From Phycisphaerales bacterium (GTDB lineage: Bacteria; Planctomycetota; Phycisphaerae; Phycisphaerales; UBA5793): DNA of 64,000 bases. Position numbers and translations under genes: made by a program. The stretch lies in assembly GCA_020852515.1 (NCBI GenBank), contig JADZAS010000015.1, positions 372,001-436,000 on the forward strand, read 5' to 3'. Below, piece after piece: positions 17,852 through 27,020 of this stretch; position 1 is the first letter of the stretch, and every line of letters starts with the position of its first letter. Below the pieces are notes generated by a model. That model made no database searches and had not been told where the DNA came from. It worked only from the letters and a program-made list of their open reading frames with translations.

Positions 17852-19243
17852 TCAAGCCGCGTGCTGGAGGGTAGCCGCGAGGCGGCGGGCGTCTGCATAG
17901 TTTGGATTGATGCGCAGCGCTTCGTTCACTTCCTCGGCCGCCTCGCGCTCGCGGCCGAGCGCGCTGAGGCAGTTGCCGCGATGGAAGTGCACATCCGCAA
18001 AATGCGGCGACTGCTCGAGCACTTCGCCCAGCACGTTCGTCGCGTGGCTGAGCAGCGGCTCGAGCACGCTCTGCGTCGGATCGGCGCCCGCACGCTCGCA
18101 CGACGTCTGCGCTGCGATGATCTGCGCCATGAGTCCGCGCCGCCAGGCCCGCGCCAGCAGCGACTGATCGCGCACGCCCAGCCGCGCCCGGCAGCGTTCG
18201 GCGAGCATCCGCCTACCCAGCAGCGCCGCCGCCACCGACAGCAGCGCGAGCGCCATCGGCGCCTGCCCGCCCGTGCGACACCGCCGCGCCAGGCGCACGC
18301 ATCGCGGCGCATCATCCATGTTCAGCATGCTCTCCGCCAGCCGCACGAGCACCGCGCCGCAGCGGAACGGGTCATCGACTTCCGCATCCGCCAGCGCCTG
18401 CAGCGCTTCCCGATCGCCGAGGCGCTCGAGCACTTCGATGCGCTCGATTGACGCGCGGAGCAGATCGGCGTCGCCGACGAGGCCGCGATTGGGCCGTCGC
18501 AGCGCCATGCTCGCCACGTGCGTGGGCGAGATCGACTGAAACGCGGGCGTCGCGTGCCCGGCGTCGATCACGCGGTCGTACATCTCCACCGCTTCGCGCC
18601 ACCGCCCGGCGCCCGCGAGCAGGCGCGCGTGCAGCAGGCACGGCGGATCGATCAATGCCCCCAGCGCCGCCAGGCCGAGATCATGCTCTTCATTCGCCAG
18701 CGCGAGTTCGGCCAGTTCGATGCGCAGGCTCGCGCGACGCGGCCGCAGACTGGCTGCAGCGCGTACGGCGTCGAGAGCCTCTTTGATGTTTCCCGCGCGC
18801 GCTTCGGCGCGGCCGAGCCATTCGAGCAGCCGGGCCCGCCGCGGCGCCAGCGCGCACGCCCGCCGGGCCGGCGCGAGTGCTTCGTCGACTCGCCCTTCAT
18901 CCATCGCCGCACGAGCCGCGATGTGCAGCAGCGTCGCGTCGTCGCCGAAGCGCCGCTGCGCGACGCGGATCAGATGCGCGAGCCGCTCGTGCCGGCCGGC
19001 GAGATAGGCGCACTGCGCCGCCAGCCGCGTCGCCCCGAGCGCCCAGCACTGCCGCGGCGAAACTGATTCGCGCTGCTCCGCCTGGCGCGGCGAGGGCATA
19101 AGCTCGCACTCTTCTTCGACAAGGCGCACGACGGGTTCGAGCGTGTCGAGCGCTTCACCGAGCCGGCTGAGGCGCCAGTTGAACCGCGCCTGCCGCAGCA
19201 GCCGCGCCACTTCGAGCCGCGCTGGACATTGGATCGTGCTCAT
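17852..19243 (-). CDS. tetratricopeptide-repeat protein
   Basis: A 463-residue, alanine- and arginine-rich helical protein made of degenerate TPR units: for example LLHIAARAAMDEGRVDEALAPARRA, LLEWLGRAEARAGNIKEALDAVRAA and, at the C-terminus, FADVHFHRGNCLSALGREREAAEEVNEALRINPNYADARR. No signal peptide, so probably a cytoplasmic protein-protein interaction scaffold. The start overlaps the stop of the upstream related gene by 4 bases, so the two form an operon. Partner unknown. Confidence 0.8.
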   Translation of the reverse strand: MSTIQCPARLEVARLLRQARFNWRLSRLGEALDTLEPVVRLVEEECELMPSPRQAEQRESVSPRQCWALGATRLAAQCAYLAGRHERLAHLIRVAQRRFGDDATLLHIAARAAMDEGRVDEALAPARRACALAPRRARLLEWLGRAEARAGNIKEALDAVRAAASLRPRRASLRIELAELALANEEHDLGLAALGALIDPPCLLHARLLAGAGRWREAVEMYDRVIDAGHATPAFQSISPTHVASMALRRPNRGLVGDADLLRASIERIEVLERLGDREALQALADAEVDDPFRCGAVLVRLAESMLNMDDAPRCVRLARRCRTGGQAPMALALLSVAAALLGRRMLAERCRARLGVRDQSLLARAWRRGLMAQIIAAQTSCERAGADPTQSVLEPLLSHATNVLGEVLEQSPHFADVHFHRGNCLSALGREREAAEEVNEALRINPNYADARRLAATLQHAA

Positions 19244-20316
19244 GCCGCCTCCAGTCGCCGCCGGGCCTTGCGCACGTCGCTCCAGTCGGGGTGCGCGCGG
19301 ATGACCAGGTCGAGCGCTTCGATCTGTTCGCTGCGCCTCGGCAGGACGTGGACGCCCGCGAGCAGATTCTGCCGCTCATCGCCCGCCTCCTCCGCCGCGG
19401 GCAGTTCAGCCAGCAGGATCGCCAGCGGCGCGCAGAGCGGGTTGATCCGCAGGCCCGCGTCGATCCACCGCCGCGCCGTGGCCGTGTCATTGAGCGTCAG
19501 CGCCAGCCGCGCCATGGCTTCGCACGCCGAACCCGGCGATTCGAGCCGGTCGAACGCCGACTCAAGCGCGCGAAGCAGCAGCAGCGCGCGCGGCTGCGAG
19601 CCGTCGTAGCGCGCCGCCGCCTCCAGCGACACGATGATCGATTCGCACGCAAGCAGTTCGAGCGCCAGTTGCTCGACGAGCGCATCAGGCGGCTCGGCCG
19701 AGGCATCGGCACACGGCAGTCCCAACGCGCCCAGCCACGCGCTCACCGCGGGCCGGTCCGTCCAGTTGATCGCGAGGTTCTGGAGCCGCTGGGCCCATCG
19801 CTGCGCCTCGGCCGCGTCGCCGCGCTCGAGTTGAATAAGGATGATCGCCTGGAGGGTCTTCGGATCGTCGATCTGCGCCAGGTTGCGATTGAGCGTGGCG
19901 ATGGCCCGGGCCCGATCGCCCTCGTCGATCTGCAGCAGCGCGAGCATGAGCCGCGCATCCATCGGGCAGCACGAGCGCTTGGACCACTCGACGAGATCGA
20001 GTTGAGCCTCGACGCGCCGCCCGGCAAGCGTGCGGCAGGCATTGATGAGCAGGCGCGAGGCCGACGTCGGCGCCGCCTGGCGCTCGGCAAAGTCGAGCGC
20101 TCCAGCCGTATCGCCGGCCGCGAGCATGGCGCGGGCCTGGCGCTCGCACCGCTCCAGAGGTTTGTGATTGGCGCGGCAGGCGCCCGCCGAGGCCGACGCG
20201 GGGGCCCGTTCGCCCAGCGGCGACGGCGCGGCGACCTCAGAAGGTGCGGCGACTTCAACAGCCCGGCCGCGCCGCACACGCCCCCATCCCGCCGTTATTC
20301 GACCCAGCATTCCCAT
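19240..20316 (-). CDS. TPR-like helical repeat protein
   Basis: A 358-residue protein, first gene of the two-gene minus-strand operon with the TPR protein. The body is built from helical pairs such as ARAMLAAGDTAGALDFAERQ, LMLALLQIDEGDRARAIATLNRNL and ATARRWIDAGLRINPLCAPLAI, consistent with degenerate TPRs. The start ATG at 20316 (MGMLGRITAGWGRVRRG) is chosen over a longer in-frame start at 20361. The N-terminal 55 residues are low-complexity. No enzyme motif or signal peptide is visible. Function unknown. Confidence 0.72.
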   Translation of the reverse strand: MGMLGRITAGWGRVRRGRAVEVAAPSEVAAPSPLGERAPASASAGACRANHKPLERCERQARAMLAAGDTAGALDFAERQAAPTSASRLLINACRTLAGRRVEAQLDLVEWSKRSCCPMDARLMLALLQIDEGDRARAIATLNRNLAQIDDPKTLQAIILIQLERGDAAEAQRWAQRLQNLAINWTDRPAVSAWLGALGLPCADASAEPPDALVEQLALELLACESIIVSLEAAARYDGSQPRALLLLRALESAFDRLESPGSACEAMARLALTLNDTATARRWIDAGLRINPLCAPLAILLAELPAAEEAGDERQNLLAGVHVLPRRSEQIEALDLVIRAHPDWSDVRKARRRLEAA

Positions 20317-20551
20317 AGCCAAGGCTCCGAACCGGCGTCCGCAGACGAGACGCCCCCACACCCATCGGTTCCCGGACCGAGGGGGTTAAGGCGAAAGAGG
20401 TAAAATGTGCGGGTTCGGGCGCGCGAGGCGAAGGAGCGGCTTTGACGCTCTTGTCAGCGGCCCTGATCGCCCAGATTGTGGAAAACTACCTAGTTACCCA
20501 CCGTCCTCGGCGAAAACCGGATTAATTTTGGCTTAAGTTTGGTTTTTGGGC

Positions 20552-20580
20552 TTGAAGTGCGGCCTTTGATAGGGTATATT
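20552..20580 (+). promoter_or_regulatory. candidate sigma-70 promoter
   Basis: TTGAAG and TATATT are separated by 17 bases, a good match to a housekeeping promoter, in an AT-richer patch that stands out from the surroundings. It points toward lexA, 827 bases further on, with no convincing gene between. Confidence 0.5.
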
Positions 20581-21406
20581 CACCGCGAGCGGCGGAGTCC
20601 GCGGGTTTGGGCGGCGTGGGAGACGCCGGCCGCTTCGGCCACACGGCCGGGGCGGGAAACACACTGGTCTCGAACGGATTCGAACCGGAGCGGCCATGGT
20701 CGGCCAGAGCCCGCGACTCAATTCAGTGCTGTCCGCGCCAGCGCGACCCGTCGGCGCGGGACCCGGCGAGCAGAGCCCGCCTGTCGGACTGGCCGGTCCA
20801 GCCCGGCACGCCGCGGGCCGTGGGCGCCTCGCGCAGCACACACAGCCCGCTGATCGAGCCGGTCAGCAGGAGCGGGAGCATGCCACACGACGACCATCGC
20901 CATCGCACCGACCGGCGCAGCGCCCGCGGGTGCGGTACGCGCCCGCGCCGCGTCAGCCCGCGCCGCGTCAGCCCGCGCCGCATCAGCCAGCGCCGCACCA
21001 CGCTGCGCAGCGCACCGATCTCCCCGCCGCCGCGCGCTGCTCCGTTCATCGCTTCGAGGCCCGCAACTGAGAGGCGATGCACCCATGGCCACCCCCCTGC
21101 TCATCCTCGGCCCCGGCGGCGACTTCACCTGCGAATATCACCCGGATCCGCGCGGCACGCAACTGATCAAGACCGGCCCCTCGTGGGCGCCGTCCAACGC
21201 CGTCGTCGGATGGATCGTGTCATCGCGCCGGCGACTCGCCGGGCATCTGGCGCGCCTCGCGACGCCGGCCGCCGCCGCCACCCACACTTCGGCCCCCCGC
21301 ACCTCCGTCCTCCACACCTCCGCCGCGCTCCATCAGCCGGCCGGCGCCGCCCGCGCAGCGGATGCAGCGCCTGATCGACTCCATCGAGTATCGGAAAGGA
21401 ATCGCC
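20581..21406 (+). other. long leader before lexA; tandem repeat, no supported gene
   Basis: The stretch has no reading frame with convincing protein-like content. An ATG at 20880 is preceded by GGAGCGGGAGC and opens an arginine-rich frame. A 15-base unit repeated just over three times (20944-20998) encodes RRVSP repeats in that frame. Another frame begins at 21085 but overlaps lexA by 200 bases. GAAC occurs twice with six bases between (20672-20685), a half-site arrangement that could attract LexA. All of this is weak. Confidence 0.35.
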
Positions 21407-22024
21407 ATGAATCTCACGCCCAAGCAACTTCGCATCCTTCAGATCATCCGCGACCGGCGCACCCGGTCTGGCTATTCCCCGACGCTGCAGGAAATGGCCG
21501 ACGAACTCGGCGTCAGCAAAGTCACCGTCTTCGAGCACGTCGAGGCGCTCATCCGCAAGGGAGCGCTCGTGCGCGATCCGAACAAGGCTCGCTCTTTGGC
21601 CATCCGTAACGACTCGGTCGTTCCCGATGAAGGACGGCCGATGCGCTTCCCGCTCGTGGGCCGCATCGCCGCCGGCTATCCGATCGAGAAGGTCGAGAAC
21701 CGCGATGAACTCGATCTCGAAGACTTCTTCGGCCCGCGCCGCGGCCAGTCGGGCGCGGTCTTCGCCCTGCAGGTCGAAGGCGAGTCGATGCGCGATGAAG
21801 GCATCTGGGATGGCGACTACGTCCTCATCCACCGCCGCGAAACCGCCCGCAACGGCGAGCGCGTCGTGGCCATGCTGCCCAACGGCGAGACGACGCTCAA
21901 GCGCTTCTACAAGGAGCACGGCCGCATCCGCCTCCAGCCGTCCAACCCTGACTTTGAGCCGATCATCGTCAGCGACTGCCAGATCCAGGGCGTGGTGATC
22001 GGCGTGATCCGGCGTTACGACTGA
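21407..22024 (+). CDS. lexA: LexA repressor
   Basis: A 205-residue SOS repressor. Residues 1-65 form the winged helix (LTPKQLRILQIIRDRRTRSGYSPTLQEMADELGVSKVTVFEHVEALIRKG). The C-terminal S24 peptidase domain has the self-cleavage site A89-G90 (GRIAAGYPIE), the nucleophile S127 (EGESMRDEGI) and the general base K165 (ETTLKRFYKE). RecA filaments on single-stranded DNA trigger cleavage and derepression. The ATG at 21407 is preceded by GGAAAGGA at a good distance; the frame is open further upstream but without such a site. The operator sequence it recognises here is not known. Confidence 0.96.
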   Translation: MNLTPKQLRILQIIRDRRTRSGYSPTLQEMADELGVSKVTVFEHVEALIRKGALVRDPNKARSLAIRNDSVVPDEGRPMRFPLVGRIAAGYPIEKVENRDELDLEDFFGPRRGQSGAVFALQVEGESMRDEGIWDGDYVLIHRRETARNGERVVAMLPNGETTLKRFYKEHGRIRLQPSNPDFEPIIVSDCQIQGVVIGVIRRYD

Positions 22025-22176
22025 GCAGTTTCCCCACGCAGCGATCAGCACTTTCGGCCCCCTGCTGCTCATGGGGCGCCATGCGCCTGCGCGTACCATT
22101 TTCTGTCGGTGCTGCGATAGCTTCGCGCTAGGCGGCGCCGCATGGTCAATGAATCCTGCTCAGAAAGGCGCAACAA

Positions 22177-22575
22177 ATGAAAGCAGCGCTGCCCTTTGCC
22201 TTCGTCGGTGCGATCGCTCTGTCACTCGCCGCGGTCCTTGCGCCCGGATGCGCGGCACTGGTCGTCGGCGCCGCGGCGGGCGTCGGCACCGTGGCCTACG
22301 TCAACGGCGAACTCGACACCGTCGTCGAAGCCAGCCTCGATGACACGTGGGAGGCGACGCAGGCCGCGATCGAGGATCTCGAATTCACCGTAACCGAGAG
22401 CAGCAAAGACGCCCTCGCCGCCGAGCAGGTCTCGCGCACCGCCGAGGACAAGAAAATCCAAATCCACCTCAACCGCGAGACGGATTCGACGACGCGCATC
22501 CGCATCCGCGTGGATGTGTTCGGCAACGAAGACCTCTCGCGCACGATTCTCGAAGAGATCAAGGATCAACTTTGA
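22177..22575 (+). CDS. DUF3568 family lipoprotein
   Basis: A 132-residue protein with a lipoprotein signal peptide ending LAPGC, then ALVVGAAAGVGTVAYVNGELDTVVEASLDDTWEATQAAIEDLEF, which is the DUF3568 pattern. It ends in a short alpha/beta domain (TTRIRIRVDVFGNEDLSRTILEEIKDQL). The mature protein would be anchored in a membrane and face outside the cytoplasm. Family members have no established biochemical role. An AGAAAGG ribosome site precedes the ATG. Confidence 0.82.
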   Translation: MKAALPFAFVGAIALSLAAVLAPGCAALVVGAAAGVGTVAYVNGELDTVVEASLDDTWEATQAAIEDLEFTVTESSKDALAAEQVSRTAEDKKIQIHLNRETDSTTRIRIRVDVFGNEDLSRTILEEIKDQL

Positions 22576-22993
22576 GCGTGAAGCCTGCAGGTCGCGACCA
22601 GACACTTTGGCGCGCCCGCTGCGCCGAAGCCTCATGACGCGGCCGACGCTCACGCCACGAGAACTCCTCCGGAATTCAGGGGAACTTGAATCGCTTCCCG
22701 GGGGTGGCTCGAAGACTCGCTTCACCCCCGTCTGCGGGCGATCACACCCTCGGCGTGCCGACGATCTGCCACGCAGCACGCCCCCGCCATGCCGCTCGCG
22801 ACTGCACGCGGGGCATTCGGACGGAACTGCGACAGGCTCAGCCCAGCGAAGCGCGACGCCATGCCACGCGTCACCAGAGCCGGTGGAGGGCGACCGACCA
22901 AAGCCGTTTTCGGACCTCACAGAAGCGCCGGCTAGAAATCTCGGGCTTCTGCTGCCGAACAAGTCCGGCGGGCGGCACTAAGATTGTTCGGCC
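22576..22993. other. gene-free stretch with a degenerate dispersed repeat
   Basis: No supported gene. A segment around 22826-22855 (CTGCGACAGGCTCAGCCCAG) resembles the CCTGAGC...TCGAAGG-type intergenic repeats seen near 13702, and GAGCCGGTGGAGG near 22877 could be its partner arm. Reading frames crossing the region have shadow-like composition. Confidence 0.4.
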
Positions 22994-23656
22994 ATGTTTA
23001 CCACCATCGTCATCAGCATTCTGTCGGTCGCGCTGGGTGCTCTCGGGGCATGGGTGCTGTTGCGGCGCCTGGCCGGCAACGCGGCGCCGACGGTCACCAC
23101 CCACGTCATCGCCGAACGGGTGCGAGCCGTGGGCAAGCTCATCGGCCTTGAGGTCATGTCCAAGGAAATCGTGACGCAGACGCGCGGCCTGTCGTGGCTG
23201 CCTCCCCTGCTGCTCAGCCAGGCCCGGCTGGCGATGATCTTCTGCTTTGAAAAGCAGTATTTCGTCGATCTCGCCCGCCTGCGCGAGACCAACGTGGAAC
23301 ATCTCGGCGGCAAGCAGTACCGCCTCACCCTGCCCGCCATCGACGGCTCGCTGCGGCTCATCGACGTCACGCCCTACGACATCCAGTCGGGCAAACTGCT
23401 GGGCCTGCTCGACGTGTTCCGCATGGACGCCCCGGCGCAGAAGGACCTCATGGTCCGGGCCCAGGATGAAGCCCAGCACCTCTACGAGACGCACGCGCGG
23501 CGTTACGAGCAGGAGGCCCGCCTGGCCGTGGTGCGGCAGGTCGTCGGTCTGCTGCAACTGTTCGACATCGACGTCGAGGTGCGCTTTGAGTCGGGCGATT
23601 CGCCGGTCCGGGCCGAGACGCAGCCGCCGCGCTCGCTTGCCGCGGCGCCCGCCTGA
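22994..23656 (+). CDS. DUF4230 domain protein, membrane-anchored
   Basis: A 220-residue protein with one N-terminal membrane helix (about 3-24) and the DUF4230 body: VIAERVRAVGKLIGLEVMSKEIVTQ, then IFCFEKQYFVDLARL and YRLTLPAIDGSLRLIDVTPYDIQSG. The helix-rich C-terminal region (ARRYEQEARLAVVRQVVGLLQLFDIDVEVRF) is typical of the family. The large domain would lie outside the cytoplasm. Function of DUF4230 is not established. No operon partner is apparent. Confidence 0.85.
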   Translation: MFTTIVISILSVALGALGAWVLLRRLAGNAAPTVTTHVIAERVRAVGKLIGLEVMSKEIVTQTRGLSWLPPLLLSQARLAMIFCFEKQYFVDLARLRETNVEHLGGKQYRLTLPAIDGSLRLIDVTPYDIQSGKLLGLLDVFRMDAPAQKDLMVRAQDEAQHLYETHARRYEQEARLAVVRQVVGLLQLFDIDVEVRFESGDSPVRAETQPPRSLAAAPA

Positions 23657-23881
23657 GATTGCCAAAAGGCTGCGTCCGGGCCGCCAAGCCCGGAAAAAGC
23701 AAAGATTCGCGGCCAGTTGAGCGGATTTCCCCTTGCACCATGCGGATATACGGGTATTCTGAAGGTATCTGACCGCCCGACGAAGGCGGTGGTTGCGCGC
23801 GCCGGCGTCGCACAGCGTCGGATCAGGCGTCGCAGGTTTCGAACTCGTCCGGCCCCGATCAGGCCCCGAGAGAGGTGTGGT

Positions 23882-24670
23882 ATGCAGAACAATTCGCACA
23901 AGTCGATCGCACGGGGCTTCACCCTCGTCGAACTGCTGGTGGTCATCTCAATCATCGCCCTGCTCATCGGGCTGCTCCTGCCCGCGCTGTCGCGGGCCCG
24001 CGAGGCCAGCCGCACTGCCACCTGCGCCAACAACCTCAAGCAGGTCGCCACGGCGATGGAGTTGTACGCGGATGACTATCAGGACCTCTACCCGCGCGCC
24101 TTGCCGCTGGTCGATCCCTCCAATGCCGATGACCCGGCCGAGTGGAAGATTCCCTGGCCGGCCGAGCAGTGCCCGCTGTACTGGCAGTCGGGCTATGCGT
24201 CCATGGTCGTGCCGTATCTCGGCATCCCCGTCAAGAACCCCTTCGACTATTCCCGTCTGCCCGAGCAGTTCGACGACCCGCAGTCGCCCAACCTCAATCC
24301 ATCCGCCAAGATCACGACCTTCTTCCGCTGCCCGAGCAACAAGATCGACCGCAGCGAACTTGAGAAGCGCAAGTGCGGCTATCCGATCGACTACGGCCTC
24401 GCCAACTGGGCCAGCCAGAACCGCCGCCGCGACGTGCATCAAAACCGGCACTTCCTCGCGTCGGACATGACCTGGGGACTGGGATTCGTCAAGGGCAGCG
24501 ACACCTCGCAACTTAACGCGGAGGCGGATCTGGACGGCTGGTGGCTGCCGTTCATCCACACCGGCGAGTCGCTCAACATCCTCACGCCCGACGCCGCGGT
24601 GTCTTCCATGACCAAGACCGAGTTCATCGAACGATTCAAGAACCTGCGCGACGAAGAGGATCCGATCTGA
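23882..24670 (+). CDS. type II secretion/type IV pilin-like prepilin
   Basis: A 262-residue protein with a class III prepilin signal: short basic leader SIARG, cleavage expected before [20 protein letters not shown], glutamate at +5. The [27 protein letters not shown] segment that follows is characteristic of the large prepilin-like family of planctomycetes and verrucomicrobia. The ectodomain contains [10 protein letters not shown] and late cysteines ([13 protein letters not shown]). GAGAGGTG precedes the ATG. It probably sits in the membrane or in a pseudopilus; no other pilus genes are adjacent. Confidence 0.88.
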   Translation: MQNNSHKSIARGFTLVELLVVISIIALLIGLLLPALSRAREASRTATCANNLKQVATAMELYADDYQDLYPRALPLVDPSNADDPAEWKIPWPAEQCPLYWQSGYASMVVPYLGIPVKNPFDYSRLPEQFDDPQSPNLNPSAKITTFFRCPSNKIDRSELEKRKCGYPIDYGLANWASQNRRRDVHQNRHFLASDMTWGLGFVKGSDTSQLNAEADLDGWWLPFIHTGESLNILTPDAAVSSMTKTEFIERFKNLRDEEDPI

Positions 24671-24766
24671 CCCGGCTGCACGAGAAAGTTCAACCGTCGG
24701 CACGTGGCGCCGGCGTCACCGGTCAACCAGGATGACCAGCCATCCAACGCTGAAGGAGATTTGGGA

Positions 24767-25684
24767 ATGACTGCACGTTCGACTCAACTGCTGGCCGGCT
24801 CGCTCGCGGCCGTCTGCTTTGCCTCCGCCGCATTCGCCGCCGCCGAAGGCGTCACCCGGCGCACCGTGATCGTCGAGGAGTTCACCGCGGAGTGGTGCGG
24901 CCCGTGCGTGGGCGGCTTCTACGCCATGGAGCGCATGCAGGATCGCTGGGGCGATGAGGTCTCGCTGCTCACCTGGAGCATCGCCGACCGCTATACGCAC
25001 GGCGACGCCACCCGCCGCCAGGGCGAAGTCGGCGTCAACGCCATTCCCTCGTTCCTCTTCCAGGGCACCTACTTCTCCGTCGGCACGCCCTCGGATCAGA
25101 CCATCGACACCTATGTGCGCAACAGCCAGAGCCTGCCGACTTCGGGCAGCATCATCGGCCGGTGGAAACTCAAGCCCAACAGCATTGTGCGCGTAGGCCT
25201 CAAGTTCCAGGCGGACCAGAACCTGAGCAACTACGAGCTGCGCGTGCACGTGCACGAGTCGAACTGGTTCGTCTTCTGCAGCAACGGTCTGACTCATTAC
25301 AACAACCACGTGCAGCAGGTCTTCTACGAAACGCTGCCGACCCTGCAGGCCGGCGAGCAGTACACGCTCATCAAGGAATACGACCTCTCGAATAACTCGT
25401 GGATCCATGACGTCGAGCAACTCGGCGTCACCGTCTTCCTGCACGACCGCGCGAGCAACCGCAGCGTCAAGGCCGGCTGGGAACTCGGCGCGGTCCACCT
25501 CGGCGACCTCGACGGCGATCTGAACATCACCCGCGCCGACGGCGTGCTCTTCCAGCAGCAGATGGGCAAGAACAGCGGCCAGCAGGGCTTCAATCCCGCC
25601 GCCGACTGGGATGGCAACGGCACGATCAACAGCATCGATCGCCAGATGTTCCTCGATTACGTCCGCAACGGCGGCATGCGCTGA
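24767..25684 (+). CDS. secreted thioredoxin-like protein with dockerin-like tail
   Basis: A 305-residue exported protein with signal peptide (SLAAVCFASAAFAAA), then a thioredoxin-type active site WCGPC at 43-47 (EEFTAEWCGPCVGGF). The middle region (about 130-245) is beta-rich and resembles Omp28-type extensions (LTHYNNHVQQVFYETLP). The last 60 residues contain two EF-hand-like calcium loops, GDLDGDLNITRADGVLF and DWDGNGTINSIDRQMF, which is the type I dockerin arrangement. GAAGGAGA lies before the ATG. Thiol redox activity outside the cytoplasm is expected from the CxxC; the dockerin would attach it to a cohesin or act alone as a calcium-bound fold. Confidence 0.82.
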   Translation: MTARSTQLLAGSLAAVCFASAAFAAAEGVTRRTVIVEEFTAEWCGPCVGGFYAMERMQDRWGDEVSLLTWSIADRYTHGDATRRQGEVGVNAIPSFLFQGTYFSVGTPSDQTIDTYVRNSQSLPTSGSIIGRWKLKPNSIVRVGLKFQADQNLSNYELRVHVHESNWFVFCSNGLTHYNNHVQQVFYETLPTLQAGEQYTLIKEYDLSNNSWIHDVEQLGVTVFLHDRASNRSVKAGWELGAVHLGDLDGDLNITRADGVLFQQQMGKNSGQQGFNPAADWDGNGTINSIDRQMFLDYVRNGGMR

Positions 25685-25726
25685 AGCAGCGCTGCGCCGG
25701 AGCGAAGCAGATTGAATTCATCCAAA

Positions 25727-25757
25727 GCCCCCGGTCTCCTGACCGGGGGCGCTTCGT
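25727..25757 (+). terminator. rho-independent-type terminator
   Basis: Perfect 10-base arms GCCCCCGGTC and GACCGGGGGC around a TCCT loop, followed by a moderately T-rich GCTTCGTTT. It lies 43 bases after the stop of the thioredoxin-dockerin gene. Confidence 0.8.
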
Positions 25758-25872
25758 TTCAGTAGTGCGTCGATCAGCATCGCCATCAGTTTTTGAAACA
25801 CAGCGCCATCATCCGCCCGCTGCTCCACGATGGCTCTACACTGCACGATCACCGTCACGGGGAGCGCACGCC

Positions 25873-26655
25873 GTGCAACGCAGCGACACGCAGGATGAAC
25901 TTCTCCGCCTCGCGCGAGTCTGCGTGCGCACTGACGCGGAATCGACCGTCGTGCGACTCGCCGAATCGAGCGCGTTCATGTCGTTTGTCGCGTGGCTTAT
26001 CGGCCTGGGCTTATTGGGCTGTCTCGTGTACGTCGGAATCGCCGCCGTGCTGCCCTCGCACCAGGTGCCGTTGCCGTGGGTGGCGATCGAAGTCATCATC
26101 GTGATCGGCGTCTCGGTGGCGATGGGCTATCGCCGGCATCTCACCAACGAAAGCGGCGAGTACGATCTCATTATCGATCGCGTGAGCGCGAGCGCATCGC
26201 TGCCGCGCTCGTGCGGGCGGGTCGATCGTGTTTTGCTGCCGCTGGCGAGCATCAGTGCGATTGTGCCGGCCGAGGAATTCGCCCGGCACGACACGCCGAT
26301 GCTGAGTGATGAGACGTTCGGGCCCAAAGTCTACAAGCCGCTGCGTCTGGTCGTCGGCGAGCCGGTGCGCGATTTCGGTCACCGGCAGAACATCTGCTTT
26401 GGCGTGGTGATCGTGTGGCGCGATGACGATGGCCGCGAGCGCCTCGAGGCGGTGGCCCGCTGGTACGACCACCCGCGCGCCAATGCTTTTGCTCACTGGC
26501 TCAGCATGGAGTGCGGCGTGCCGGTGCCTTGTCGAGAACACAGAGTCGGCAATGCGAGTGTGACTCAGCCGACGCCGAACTCGGCGCGCGAGCCGCGATC
26601 GAGCAGACCCCACAGCCCGAAGGCGCCCAGCGGCAGAAACAGCGATGGGAGGTAG
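25873..26655 (+). CDS. hypothetical membrane protein
   Basis: A 260-residue protein starting at GTG 25873, with GGGGAG about 9 bases before. Two hydrophobic segments (about 37-57 and 68-86) are followed by a soluble region with IIDRVSASASLPRSCGRVDRVLLPLASISAIV and a short domain ending ARANAFAHWLSMECGVP-like sequence. I do not recognise the family. The last 30 codons (serine/arginine/proline-rich) overlap the 3' end of the convergent gene and look like run-on sequence. Confidence 0.6.
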   Translation: MQRSDTQDELLRLARVCVRTDAESTVVRLAESSAFMSFVAWLIGLGLLGCLVYVGIAAVLPSHQVPLPWVAIEVIIVIGVSVAMGYRRHLTNESGEYDLIIDRVSASASLPRSCGRVDRVLLPLASISAIVPAEEFARHDTPMLSDETFGPKVYKPLRLVVGEPVRDFGHRQNICFGVVIVWRDDDGRERLEAVARWYDHPRANAFAHWLSMECGVPVPCREHRVGNASVTQPTPNSAREPRSSRPHSPKAPSGRNSDGR

Positions 26656-26903
26656 ATGCCGAAGATGCACAGCCCGGCGATCCAGGCCCAGAACTTGCGC
26701 CGCCGAATCCCCCACGCAACAAACTCGATTCCGATGATCAACGCGATGCAGAACACCGACAGCGCCGCGCCGACAACCCCGGCGTATTCGGGATCGTCCT
26801 CGAATATCACCTCCGAGAAGCTCCACATCAACCCTGCGAACAGCGCATAGACGGCAGCGCTGATATGCAGGCACACATTCGCCATGGTGAGTTTGTGCGT
26901 CAT
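26565..26903 (-). CDS. small multi-spanning membrane protein
   Basis: A 112-residue protein with three to four hydrophobic helices (LHISAAVYALFAGLMWSFS, GVVGAALSVFCIALIIGIEFV, FWAWIAGLCIFGIYLPSLFLPLG). The start ATG at 26903 gives MTHKLTMANVCL; the frame is open upstream but arginine/glutamine-rich there. No family recognised. The 3' end overlaps the convergent neighbouring gene by 91 bases. Confidence 0.6.
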   Translation of the reverse strand: MTHKLTMANVCLHISAAVYALFAGLMWSFSEVIFEDDPEYAGVVGAALSVFCIALIIGIEFVAWGIRRRKFWAWIAGLCIFGIYLPSLFLPLGAFGLWGLLDRGSRAEFGVG

Positions 26904-27020
26904 GTTCAGGCGCCTTGCTGCGTGGTGGAGTTGTCGCTGCTGCTCCTGCTCTTGAGGTCGGCCAAGGATAGTCCTTTGCCGCCGCACAGGACTGCCAGCC
27001 CACGCGGGCCCGCGCGCGAG

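Noticed and set aside
20660-20760. Possible tRNA on the minus strand, because GGATTCGAACC looks like a T-arm
   Set aside because: Only three of five T-stem pairs form, and no acceptor, D or anticodon stems could be matched.
20607-21609. Reading frames of 255 and 174 codons before lexA
   Set aside because: Arginine/proline/serine-rich composition, one extends 200 bases into lexA in another frame, and neither resembles a known protein. Kept only as part of the leader description.
22514-22981. 155-codon reading frame in the gap before the DUF4230 gene
   Set aside because: It begins inside the DUF3568 gene in another frame and has repeat-derived, shadow-like composition.
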